NCBI GenBank assembly: GCA_045628725.1
Contig: JAZQPT010000038.1
Location: 1 to 14,679, forward strand
DNA from: JACQGD01 sp045628725
GTDB lineage: Bacteria; Patescibacteriota; Saccharimonadia; Saccharimonadales; Saccharimonadaceae
Length of the DNA: 14,679 nt
Direction: 5' to 3'
Part shown: positions 5,943-13,299 of the stretch, one piece after another
Position numbering within the stretch: position 1 is the first letter of the stretch
How the letters are laid out: each line of letters begins with the position of its first letter
The notes under the pieces: generated by a model
What the model was told of the DNA's origin: nothing
The model's database searches: none
What the model saw: the letters and a program-made list of their open reading frames with translations, nothing else
Made by a program: the position numbers and the translations under genes

Positions 5943-6938
5943 ATGAAGAATCAACTTAAAGAGAAATTCAAAAGCCTACCTGGCAATATAAAGTTAGCCC
6001 TCGTAATCCTTTTCTGGTGGGTCGGAGTATTTGCTGCCGTTATTTGGGGCGTACGCAAGATTGCTAGCACAAAGTTTTTCAGGCAACATAAGAAAGTTAT
6101 ATTTCCGATTCTCGCATTATTACTCATCACGCCGTTCGCCATAAACACCGTTCGAGTGCAGGCGGAGAGAGGGCGTGATTATTATATAAAGACTGACGAC
6201 TCCGTAACTTTTGACTGCAACCCCACTTACAATGCCGAGACGCAACAAATGGCATGTCAGGAACGTACGTTAAAAGGTGAATTTTCAAACTATAGCACTG
6301 TCGAACTCGAGTATAGTTCAACAAACGGCAACAAGTTCTCAAAGTCGATTTATGGCTATGTCTTTTACACGCTGCAAGACATCGACATTAACGCACTTTC
6401 CAATGGTATTGATACTCAAGAAACTATCACGCTTCGCAATGAAGTATTGAAGGAAACCGTTAGCGAACAGAGAGTTAATGTTCATTACAACCTTTCAGAA
6501 AAGGACATCGCACAAATACAGCAGATTTATAACGACTGGAAAACAGCCGAGGAAAATCGCAAGGCACAGGAAGTAGCCGACAAGAAGGCGCAAGAAGAAG
6601 CTGCTAAAAAAGCCGAGGAAGACAAAAAAGCTGCGGAAAAGGTTGAACAAGAAAAAGCAAATAGCCCTGCAACTTCTCCTTCAAATCCCGACGACGACCT
6701 GCTCTTTGAAGCCGAAATAACTTGCATTAGGTACGCCGAGACTTACTTTGATGTCAAAGACGTAAATATCAATTACGACCAAGCCAGTATCAAACGAAAA
6801 CAGGCGGACGGCACATTGCTTATCAAGGCAAACATTGCGGACAGCCAGGGCTTCTTTAGACCAGAAAAACCGCTCGGCATGATGGAGTGTGCAACCTCTA
6901 GTGATGGAATGTCAGTAGTAAACTTTCTTACTTACTAA
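5943..6938 (+). CDS. Two-pass membrane protein with charged coiled coil, function unknown
   Basis: The 331-residue protein has two membrane segments near the N-terminus (about 17-37 and 51-68). An extracytoplasmic-looking region with a Cys pair (Cys92 and Cys105) follows, then an Ala/Lys/Glu-rich coiled coil at about 188-242 of TolA-like composition, a Ser/Pro/Asn linker, and a C-terminal domain of about 75 residues with two more cysteines. I recognise no family. The start is supported by GGAG five bases upstream. It is the first gene after the structured RNA and opens the plus-strand cassette, with a 95-bp gap before the next gene, so it may be controlled by that RNA separately from the genes behind it. 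Confidence 0.8.
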   Translation: MKNQLKEKFKSLPGNIKLALVILFWWVGVFAAVIWGVRKIASTKFFRQHKKVIFPILALLLITPFAINTVRVQAERGRDYYIKTDDSVTFDCNPTYNAETQQMACQERTLKGEFSNYSTVELEYSSTNGNKFSKSIYGYVFYTLQDIDINALSNGIDTQETITLRNEVLKETVSEQRVNVHYNLSEKDIAQIQQIYNDWKTAEENRKAQEVADKKAQEEAAKKAEEDKKAAEKVEQEKANSPATSPSNPDDDLLFEAEITCIRYAETYFDVKDVNINYDQASIKRKQADGTLLIKANIADSQGFFRPEKPLGMMECATSSDGMSVVNFLTY

Positions 6939-7033
6939 ATCACAATGAGTAAAGACCGTTGTAAATGTTGTATAGTTAGACTAAATATGAAAGTAAACAG
7001 TATGGATAATAGTCGAAAACTAGGAGATTTGAA

Positions 7034-7228
7034 ATGAACAAAGCATTAGGCGCAAAAGAACTAGTAGTCATAGGTTTGGTTCTACTCTTGCTCACGGGAC
7101 TTACAAGCTCCCCTATACTACTTGTCGGCGCTATTGTATGCTTTATTGTTGCTCCATTCTCAATAAAAAAGAAAGCGAAGAAGTCGTCGGAAAAGCCAGA
7201 CTCAAGAGATTGGGGAGACTTAGAGTAA
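7034..7228 (+). CDS. Small two-pass membrane protein
   Basis: The 64-residue protein has two hydrophobic segments (about 9-23 and 27-43) followed by a strongly basic, then acidic tail (IKKKAKKSSEKPDSRDWGD). The start is well supported by AGGAG seven bases upstream. Its stop TAA shares its last base with the ATG of the next gene (TAATG), so the two are translationally coupled. A TATAGT at 6971-6976 is a possible -10 box for this part of the cassette. The function is not recognised. Confidence 0.75.
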   Translation: MNKALGAKELVVIGLVLLLLTGLTSSPILLVGAIVCFIVAPFSIKKKAKKSSEKPDSRDWGDLE

Positions 7229-8046
7229 TGCAACTTCCTCAATCGAAAGCTCGCCAAACATATATTGAACAGATTAAGGTTGCCGAAACGAACTTAAGAG
7301 AAGCCACATCTGGGGAAACAGACAAATCACTACTAGCTCTAGTGCAAAAACGTCTCGACTCATTAGCTGAAAAGTATCAATATAATGAAGAAGTTGGCAT
7401 AGCAAGATACAAACTCTATGAGCTACAGGCTTTAGTTCATTATTTTAATGGGCATGATGATGACGCATTAGATTTCATAAATCAGGCAGTAGAAATGCGT
7501 GGCGAGACTTATCCCAAAGCGGAAAAGCTCAAGAAGCAATTGTCACCTGGCGACTCTTATCTTTCGAAGACCACTAATCCTGACAAGATGACTAAAGAAC
7601 AACGCCGTGAGCAGAAGATTGGACTTGAAGGATGGTTGGCTTTCTTTACGGTTACGGTGGTGCTATCAACACTTGCATACGCCGTGCTAGCGATATTCAG
7701 CGTCATAAACCTCAATAACCTACCTGAAACCGCCGACGAATTTGCGTCAGGCTTACTAAGTCCTTACTATAGCTTTCTTGCGTTTGCGGGCGCTGTAATG
7801 GCTGGTGTTGGAGTATGGCTAATCGTTCTACTTAAGAAGTGGAAAAAACTTGGAAGATGGATTGGTATAGCGTTTGTGTCTTCTGCGGTAGTCATCGCTT
7901 TCATTGACTACACCTGGTATGCCGACCTATCGAACCAACTAACAGGCCTTGAACCGAATAGTGCAAGCGGTGGCACTTTCGTGGCAATGCTGTGGATTGT
8001 CTATCTTTGTGTTTCAAAGCGTGTAAAGAGGACGCTCACGAGATGA
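7228..8046 (+). CDS. DUF2569-like membrane protein with helical N-terminal domain
   Basis: The 272-residue protein has a soluble, helical N-terminal half (about 1-115) with a TPR-like look, including the segment LQALVHYFNGHDDDALDFIN. A four-segment membrane domain follows at about 138-160, 180-202, 209-227 and 250-264. The membrane part begins with GLEGWLAFF and ends with WIVYLCVSKRVKRTL, closely following the GLGGWL and SKRVKxTF landmarks of the DUF2569 family of unknown function. The start at 7228 is chosen because it overlaps the preceding stop as TAATG; an in-frame ATG at 7138 would lie inside the previous gene. Its stop overlaps the next start as ATGA. It is likely a membrane partner of its neighbours. 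Confidence 0.75.
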   Translation: MQLPQSKARQTYIEQIKVAETNLREATSGETDKSLLALVQKRLDSLAEKYQYNEEVGIARYKLYELQALVHYFNGHDDDALDFINQAVEMRGETYPKAEKLKKQLSPGDSYLSKTTNPDKMTKEQRREQKIGLEGWLAFFTVTVVLSTLAYAVLAIFSVINLNNLPETADEFASGLLSPYYSFLAFAGAVMAGVGVWLIVLLKKWKKLGRWIGIAFVSSAVVIAFIDYTWYADLSNQLTGLEPNSASGGTFVAMLWIVYLCVSKRVKRTLTR

Positions 8047-8417
8047 CACAACACAAGGAAGACTATTCATGGGTCTATATCGGACTTGCTCTACTTATTG
8101 GCGGTGCCATTTTATACTTTTTCTTTTTATCGCCTAATTCTAGTAATGTGTCAGTAAAATACCGTGATGACAAAGTAGATATTTCAGCAAGTAATTTTGA
8201 GCCTCTTGATAAATCAGACTCAACTGTCAAAGGTGCGTGGTATGACAGTAGTAATGAATATATGGTTATAAAACTCAGTGGCACCTATTATCATTACTGC
8301 GGTATGCCGAGCAATATGTGGAGCGGCCTCAAAGACTCCTCATCTCCGTACGAATACTATCAAGATAGCGTAAAGGGCAGCTTTGATTGTCGACTTAATC
8401 CAGTTCCGACTTACTAG
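8043..8417 (+). CDS. Membrane-anchored KTSC-domain protein
   Basis: The 124-residue protein has one membrane anchor (about 10-29) and a C-terminal domain (about 57-117). That domain matches the KTSC fold pattern: STVKGAWYDSSNEYMVIKL, then SGTYYHYCGMP, then a YEYYQDSVKGSF end with the conserved aromatic positions. KTSC domains are small domains of unclear biochemical role, often found beside nucleic-acid enzymes in phages and mobile elements. The start at 8043 makes a 4-base ATGA overlap with the preceding gene; an upstream in-frame ATG at 7992 would read through that gene's end. The cysteines at 86 and 116 may pair if the domain is outside the membrane. Confidence 0.7.
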   Translation: MTQHKEDYSWVYIGLALLIGGAILYFFFLSPNSSNVSVKYRDDKVDISASNFEPLDKSDSTVKGAWYDSSNEYMVIKLSGTYYHYCGMPSNMWSGLKDSSSPYEYYQDSVKGSFDCRLNPVPTY

Positions 8418-8419
8418 TT

Positions 8420-8734
8420 ATGAAAAATATAATTTCTATAAATAAATATCTATTGACTGGCCTGGTCGCTGGTGCGTTGGCGGTCGGTAGCTATGCAGGT
8501 TTTTATTATACAAATCAGCACTACGTGACTAAAGAAGCAAACGAGCTTAGTCAAGAAGCCGAGGCAGACGAACAGAACTTGATATGCGAAGCTCGGGTCC
8601 AGCGTGGCAAAACTGGTGATATTAAAAGTGAATACTTTATTTTTGAAAGAAGTGCAAAGGAAGAAGACTGCACAAGATACATCGAATACAAAAACATTCC
8701 TGAAAATACCGAAAGTTTTTGGATGGGATTTTAG
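8420..8734 (+). CDS. Small single-pass membrane protein
   Basis: The 104-residue protein begins with a hydrophobic anchor (about 9-30, rich in Gly, Ala and Val) after a short basic start. A polar domain of about 70 residues follows, with two cysteines (in LICEA and EDCTR contexts). I recognise no family. It starts two bases after the stop of the KTSC gene without a clear ribosome site, as expected for coupled translation. The predicted layout (short inside, long outside) is like the KTSC neighbour, so the two may form an envelope pair. Confidence 0.7.
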   Translation: MKNIISINKYLLTGLVAGALAVGSYAGFYYTNQHYVTKEANELSQEAEADEQNLICEARVQRGKTGDIKSEYFIFERSAKEEDCTRYIEYKNIPENTESFWMGF

Positions 8735-8743
8735 GAGCCTGAT

Positions 8744-9637
8744 ATGAATAATCAAGAACATGCCGTAGAAGCGAAGTTAAAGGCCCAGCCGAGCAAGATA
8801 AGACGTTTTCTGTACGGCTTATCTTGGTCATTTATTTTCCCAATTGTTATAGCCATTCCATCTTCTATCATTATGCTGATGATACTGGCAGGTGTCTTAA
8901 CATCTACGCAGGATAGTGAATTTGGTAATAATCTCGCAAGTGATGGTATGTTCTATCTAGAACTATACTTCTTTGGGTTCGTAACCGTATTGGTTATCAT
9001 CCTGTTACTCGTAAAGTGGCTTCTCCGCACTCGCAAGCGTCAATTCTTCAAGACAGGTGCAAAAGTACTCGGTGTATATGTCTGGGTCGGAATTTTCGCA
9101 ACTGGCCTGACCATGGCGTTCATAACTAAAAATCCTGACGCCATCAAACCACCAGTTGAACAAAATGCGCAGCTAATGCGGGTAGTCTCTGCTGTTGGTG
9201 CAGACCCCCTAAAGTTAAAAGACGTATCAGTAAAATATGTTCCTGACTATAAAGATGGCTTCGAAAATCAAGCGGGAGAGTATTCGCCATACGAGGATAG
9301 CAATGGTGATTTCTCGTACGGTGTTATAACTATAAAGGAAGGACTCGACGCTGAAGAAGAAAAGAGACTTGTAGCGCATGAATACTTACATCATATATGG
9401 GAGGCGGAAATTGACCCCACTAGTCAGCATGACTTAACGAGTCAGCTTATGACGCTATACGGCAAGGACGAGTGGTTTAAGACGAGAGTTGCTACCTACT
9501 CAGACACTAATATGCTTATACCTACTGAATTATTTGCGTTTTATTGCACCGAGTCGTCAGACAAGTATTTGACAACATACGTAGTCGAAGAATGTAATAA
9601 ATATATAAACCGTGATACCCTGCGGTTCCTTCGATAA
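8744..9637 (+). CDS. Membrane protein with HEXXH zinc-metalloprotease motif
   Basis: The 297-residue protein has three predicted membrane segments (about 23-52, 70-93 and 107-127) followed by a soluble domain. The domain contains RLVAHEYLHHIWE, an HEXXH motif with His212, Glu213 and His216 placed in a hydrophobic helix as in zinc peptidases. A candidate third ligand is Glu263 in TELFAF, which fits the ExxA pattern of gluzincins. A gapless match to a named peptidase family is not possible by eye. The start is supported by AGGAG six bases upstream, overlapping the previous stop codon. It may process an envelope protein or act as the effector or activator of the cassette; both are inference. Confidence 0.72.
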   Translation: MNNQEHAVEAKLKAQPSKIRRFLYGLSWSFIFPIVIAIPSSIIMLMILAGVLTSTQDSEFGNNLASDGMFYLELYFFGFVTVLVIILLLVKWLLRTRKRQFFKTGAKVLGVYVWVGIFATGLTMAFITKNPDAIKPPVEQNAQLMRVVSAVGADPLKLKDVSVKYVPDYKDGFENQAGEYSPYEDSNGDFSYGVITIKEGLDAEEEKRLVAHEYLHHIWEAEIDPTSQHDLTSQLMTLYGKDEWFKTRVATYSDTNMLIPTELFAFYCTESSDKYLTTYVVEECNKYINRDTLRFLR

Positions 9638-9654
9638 GAGCGTATTACTTGATT

Positions 9655-10530
9655 ATGAATGCTAAACATCTATCCGCACTCTACAGTAAAATGATGGACA
9701 AATGGTTCAGCTCATTAAAAGTTGGCGATAAGGTATATAACTACAGCGATGATAGACCCGACAGAGGTATAGTCGGAAAATTGCGTGAAGGTGTAATTAA
9801 AGAAATTCACGACAACGGTATATATGACCGCTACGTCATTGTCGATAATCTCACTACAGGTAGGCAAAACAAGTGGGGTGACTACGCTCTAGTAAAGCCT
9901 TCAACACTCGAAGCAATATCCAAGAAGCTGACCCAGTTAAACACAATAAGTGAGGCTGATTTACAGATACTCCGAAATGCTAATAAAGCAGAAAAGACTA
10001 TTGATGAGAAAGCGGCACAAGCCGATTATGAACGTTTGCTTGAAAATGCTAAAGAACTTCTCAAAGATGATGATGTATTGCAGGGTAAATGTAGCGGTAT
10101 ATATGGGGCATTCAACAAAAAAACTGGCGAATGTATATATATTGGTAAATCCCGTTCCTCGATAAGCACTCGCTGGCGTGAACATACAAGGTTCTGGAAA
10201 AAGCTACGGCCTATTCATAGACAGCCCCTACTGACAAAGTACCTGCATTTTTTCAAAGACCAAATTGAATGGAAAGTGCTGTTGCCAGTTGAGAGCAATG
10301 TAAATAATGATTTGCTTGAATTTTGCGAAAGACGGCTTTTTGAGAAGTACCGTCCTATTGCTAACTCGATTATTCCAAACGGCACATTTTATGGTAGGAG
10401 TGTCATGGAAGGAGAAGGCAACTCTATTTCGGTGTCCGAATGGAACCCTGTTATGGTCGAAATAAGAATTCACAAAGGTCAGTTTAACGGCTTTTCGGAT
10501 AATAAGAGCCATTTTGAAATAGAATCATAA
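9655..10530 (+). CDS. GIY-YIG nuclease-domain protein
   Basis: The protein has 291 residues from the ATG at 9655. A TTG at 9649, eight bases after AAGAG, would add two residues and is a fair alternative. The N-terminal part (about 20-90) is beta-rich and SH3-like in pattern, and a charged helix follows. The GIY-YIG core occupies about 145-240: GIYGA, then CIYIGKS, the conserved arginine in STRWREH, and the LLEFCERRLFEKYRP segment whose glutamate is the likely metal ligand. Such domains cut DNA in repair enzymes, homing endonucleases and phage-exclusion or mobile-element proteins. All four core motifs look intact. It lies 17 bases after the metalloprotease gene and one base before the HEPN-like gene. 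Confidence 0.85.
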   Translation: MNAKHLSALYSKMMDKWFSSLKVGDKVYNYSDDRPDRGIVGKLREGVIKEIHDNGIYDRYVIVDNLTTGRQNKWGDYALVKPSTLEAISKKLTQLNTISEADLQILRNANKAEKTIDEKAAQADYERLLENAKELLKDDDVLQGKCSGIYGAFNKKTGECIYIGKSRSSISTRWREHTRFWKKLRPIHRQPLLTKYLHFFKDQIEWKVLLPVESNVNNDLLEFCERRLFEKYRPIANSIIPNGTFYGRSVMEGEGNSISVSEWNPVMVEIRIHKGQFNGFSDNKSHFEIES

Positions 10531-10531
10531 T

Positions 10532-11554
10532 ATGGCTAAAAAAATGAATAATACTCAAAAGAACGATAAGGCTACTAGCCTAAAGACGCAAGCACTTGAA
10601 GCAGCGGGTAATAGTGAATTTTTGAGTGCAGCATTTTTTGCAGCGCAATCACTGAAGTTGTTTGGTGAAGCTGGTAACAAAGCTGGTGTATCTGAAATGA
10701 AAAAGCTAGTCGTTGAATATAACACCAAGTCTGAACCTGAAATGCAGAAACATGAATTCTCGGTAGAGCTTGATGAGGAGGCACAGAATGGCATTAAGGA
10801 GTTAATCGGCTTCCTCACTAAATCTGATACACTTGCAGAGAATCTTGAGCGTATTGCTAAATCTAAATCTGTTATACCCAACTTTGCGACAGCACAAAAG
10901 AATGCAAAGGAAATAGTGCCTGTGTCTGCACAGATTGTTACACACATGGGTATTGGTGCGAACGGACATCTAGCTTCATTTGACGATTTTGAGAACGACT
11001 GGCTTCGTGACCACTATGGCTTTCAAATGGACCTATCTATTAAGCTACTCAATGCCGTTTTTTCTGAACTGATTACTAAGGGCCAGCTTGACGAAGATAA
11101 TATCATGCAAAATGTAGTCGATAAGCGGATTTTCCGAGCAGAGTATCTCCTTAAATTACAGGCAGCATTAGAGCGAAGATTTGCTGACGATTATTTCTCA
11201 GCCATCCATATTTTAACTCCGCTCGTGGAGAATACTTTTATAAGCCTATCAAACTTAATCGGACTAGATACCTATACCTACAATGGTAAAGCTGTGAGTA
11301 CCCGTAATAGCAACCTGTCATTAGATATGCTGAAGTCAAAAGAATACCAAGACATGTGGGGCGAAGATTTTTGTTATATGCTTGGATTCTTCTTGCTCGA
11401 ACCTAATGCCTATCGTTTTAGACATAAAGTTGCGCACGGTGAAATCTCGATGTCAGAATGCAATTTTGGCTCATTCAACATTCTATTTTTCTTTGTAATA
11501 AAAATGATTCTAATGATAAGAGTTACCATTAACGAGGATGGTAAAAAGGCCTAA
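10532..11554 (+). CDS. HEPN/DUF4209-like protein, candidate RNase
   Basis: The 340-residue protein is almost entirely helical. Near the C-terminus it has YRFRHKVAHGEIS, an R-x4-H motif (Arg297 and His302) followed by glycine, which matches the RN-x3-HG signature of DUF4209 and other HEPN proteins except that the usual asparagine is histidine. HEPN proteins with this motif are often metal-free RNases acting in toxin-antitoxin, Abi or CRISPR-linked immunity. A hydrophobic helix follows the motif (about 315-331). The N-terminal third (helices with AAFFAAQSLKLF) may be a repeat-type helical adaptor. It starts one base after the GIY-YIG gene and lacks a ribosome site, so the two are coupled. Confidence 0.7.
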   Translation: MAKKMNNTQKNDKATSLKTQALEAAGNSEFLSAAFFAAQSLKLFGEAGNKAGVSEMKKLVVEYNTKSEPEMQKHEFSVELDEEAQNGIKELIGFLTKSDTLAENLERIAKSKSVIPNFATAQKNAKEIVPVSAQIVTHMGIGANGHLASFDDFENDWLRDHYGFQMDLSIKLLNAVFSELITKGQLDEDNIMQNVVDKRIFRAEYLLKLQAALERRFADDYFSAIHILTPLVENTFISLSNLIGLDTYTYNGKAVSTRNSNLSLDMLKSKEYQDMWGEDFCYMLGFFLLEPNAYRFRHKVAHGEISMSECNFGSFNILFFFVIKMILMIRVTINEDGKKA

Positions 11555-11558
11555 AATA

Positions 11559-11567
11559 TGATATAAT
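11559..11567 (+). promoter_or_regulatory. Extended -10 promoter of the second leader unit
   Basis: TGATATAAT (TGn plus a perfect TATAAT at 11562-11567) lies just past the stop of the HEPN-like gene and would start transcription near 11574. Confidence 0.65.
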
Positions 11568-11573
11568 CATAAG

Positions 11574-11636
11574 TGTAGGAACAGCGCTCGTAAGAGGTCC
11601 ATGGCGGCTACTTCATAAGAAGTGAGCCGTTTTTTT
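11574..11636 (+). ncRNA. Short leader or small RNA ending in an intrinsic terminator
   Basis: From the promoter to the T-run this is a unit of about 63 bases. A small hairpin CTC-GTAA-GAG (11587-11596) has a GNRA tetraloop and may be closed by GGA/TCC. The terminator follows: CGGCT-A-CTTC pairs with GAAG-T-(G)-AGCCG around the loop ATAA (11605-11629), then seven T residues (11630-11636). The next start codon is 22 bases later, so this is either a free small RNA or an attenuating leader of that gene. Confidence 0.6.
11605..11636 (+). terminator. Intrinsic terminator upstream of the 133-residue protein gene
   Basis: A 10-bp stem with one bulged G and a 4-base loop is followed by TTTTTTT. It lies between a strong promoter and a start codon, the layout of transcription attenuation. 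Confidence 0.8.
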
Positions 11637-11657
11637 ATGGTTCAGAACGGAGCAAAT

Positions 11658-12059
11658 ATGACTAAGCAAAAGTACGTAGTAATCATAGACGACAATTTTC
11701 ACTTCAGCGATGAAAGCGAAAGCTACGACTCAGGTGTCTTCGATACTTATGAAGAAGCTGTAATGAAATGCAGAGAAATCATTGATGAATTTCTAGATTC
11801 AGCAAAAAAACCTGACGAGAACGCCGAACAGCTTTACGCAACCTTTGTCATGTACGGCGAAACCCCTCATATTCATGGAGAGAAGTTAGGAGATTTCTCA
11901 GCTACTGACTACGCTAAACATAGGTGTTTGGAAATATCAACTCAGCACCAAGCAGAAATAAAAAAGTCAGCACTCCTCATTAAGCCATTGCCTGGCGAGA
12001 CAGTAACTCAATTCAAGCGTAGGCTCAAGAGGTTACTTAAAAGCAAGACTGCCCAATAG
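11658..12059 (+). CDS. Conserved hypothetical protein
   Basis: The 133-residue protein is soluble and acidic in its first two thirds, with a basic C-terminus (KRRLKRLLKSK). It contains KYVVIIDDNFHFSDESE, DTYEEAVMKCREIIDEFL and FSATDYAKHRCLEIS. From memory this pattern belongs to a small protein family of unknown function found across many bacteria, often as a single gene. The ATG at 11658 is chosen because GGAG lies five bases upstream; a longer frame from 11622 would start inside the terminator hairpin. It has its own promoter and a leader with a terminator. It converges with the next gene with 21 bases between the stops and no clear terminator in that gap. Confidence 0.75.
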   Translation: MTKQKYVVIIDDNFHFSDESESYDSGVFDTYEEAVMKCREIIDEFLDSAKKPDENAEQLYATFVMYGETPHIHGEKLGDFSATDYAKHRCLEISTQHQAEIKKSALLIKPLPGETVTQFKRRLKRLLKSKTAQ

Positions 12060-12080
12060 TGTCATTAAGTCGTTACCGCT

Positions 12081-13160
12081 CTAGCTCGAAATATGGAATA
12101 TATCTAGTAAGTTATCTTTGAGTTGTTGGTTGATAAAGTCCACCAGCTCCTGATATTGCCAATCGCTGAAACTCGCTTCTATAAGTCCAAATAATAGGCT
12201 GCTGTCACGGTGTAGTTTTGTCTCGTCTAAGCGGGTGTCTATGCCGAAATGCGTCAGTGTGTTTCGGAGCGGTACTGCTTCTTCTAACATCATCAGGTTG
12301 GCAATATCAGTCTGTAATACATTGTCTATAGCGGACTTATGTTTAGTATCGAGCGAATCGAAATGTTCTGAGCGAGAGAATGTATTTAAGCTAGACATTG
12401 CATGATAAATCGTTAGAAATTTCCATTTGAATATAGTTGGTGTTTGCTCTCCTCTCGACAATAGAGTGCCAAGGAAATTCATGCGCATATCAATAACGGA
12501 CAATCCAGCGTTAATTAGCTCATTAGTTGAGCCGTAATTTTCCTTTGAGTATATTTTGTTATACCTCGTGTGCTTAGCTGTTATAGACACTTGTCCAACG
12601 TTAATCTCTCTTGGATTTTTTGCGAATAATGCGAGGAATGAACCGAGATGTTCACCAAGTCCAGTAGATACTTGGGGTGAGAAAAAATCTTGAGGGCGTG
12701 TAACGCCAGAGTTGAAGCTAGCGAGGTGCGTCGTTCCAACGGTTAAGCCACTCTGACTGTCAACGTATATTCCGATGTCCGTCCACATCCATTTTGGCAG
12801 CGGAACAATATGGTCTTTTGAAAGCTCTCGCTGGTGTTCAGGGGTTAATATATTTATAAACATATTACCAATACCTTCAATACCCAAGACTTTATCATCA
12901 AACAGTTTCATGCGCTGGCGTGACTGCTTCACCGTATCGGAATAATTTGTCTGTAGCCTAGTGCGGATTGTCTCATCTCTTTTGGAATAGTATTCAGCAG
13001 CTTCATAGATAATCAGCGAGTAGTAATCTATACACGAAAGTAGGAATGGTATATCGCCTTTATCTCCTAACTTTCGTATCCCCAAAAATAATCCAAGCAT
13101 GAAGCCTGCGTCCTGGCTTATCATTGAACGCTCGATGTATGTTTTTAGGTCAACTGTCAT
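12081..13160 (-). CDS. Hypothetical protein with HEPN-type RN-x3-H motif
   Basis: The 359-residue protein is largely helical and soluble. Near the C-terminus is VPLRNTLTHFGI, an R-N-x3-H motif (Arg299, Asn300 and His304) within a hydrophobic helix context, which is the classic HEPN RNase signature. A long upstream helix (YHAMSSLNTF) could be the partner helix. The N-terminal half is not recognised. It is the last gene of the element and faces away from the right junction. The promoter at 13169-13177 would give a transcript starting at or next to the ATG, so it is probably leaderless. A HEPN assignment from one short motif is plausible but not secure. Confidence 0.65.
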   Translation of the reverse strand: MTVDLKTYIERSMISQDAGFMLGLFLGIRKLGDKGDIPFLLSCIDYYSLIIYEAAEYYSKRDETIRTRLQTNYSDTVKQSRQRMKLFDDKVLGIEGIGNMFINILTPEHQRELSKDHIVPLPKWMWTDIGIYVDSQSGLTVGTTHLASFNSGVTRPQDFFSPQVSTGLGEHLGSFLALFAKNPREINVGQVSITAKHTRYNKIYSKENYGSTNELINAGLSVIDMRMNFLGTLLSRGEQTPTIFKWKFLTIYHAMSSLNTFSRSEHFDSLDTKHKSAIDNVLQTDIANLMMLEEAVPLRNTLTHFGIDTRLDETKLHRDSSLLFGLIEASFSDWQYQELVDFINQQLKDNLLDIFHISS

Positions 13161-13168
13161 AGACTTAC

Positions 13169-13177
13169 TTTATATCA
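13169..13177 (-). promoter_or_regulatory. Extended -10 promoter of the 359-residue HEPN-like gene
   Basis: The minus strand reads TGATATAAA, ending eight bases before the ATG at 13160. Transcription would begin about at the start codon, and no Shine-Dalgarno sequence is present. Confidence 0.5.
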
Positions 13178-13299
13178 ATTTGAGTAGGTATGGTGGGTGA
13201 AGCAAGTTAGCGATGTATTATTTAAGGGTATTCAAGCTGTTAATGTAACGATTTTACAATCATTATCTCCTTGTATCTCAGTTGCGATTGCATACACTA

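Noticed and set aside
7138..7227. 30-residue N-terminal extension of the DUF2569-like protein
   Set aside because: It overlaps the small membrane protein gene almost half its length. The TAATG junction at 7226-7230 gives a natural coupled start.
7992..8042. 17-residue N-terminal extension of the KTSC-domain protein
   Set aside because: It reads through the end of the previous gene in another frame. The ATGA overlap at 8043 matches the other junctions in the cassette and puts the membrane anchor near the N-terminus.
13241..13263. Tiny minus-strand frame after AGGAG near the right end
   Set aside because: It encodes only about seven residues before a stop. The AGGAG more likely occurs by chance, or within the predicted free-form recombinase tail.
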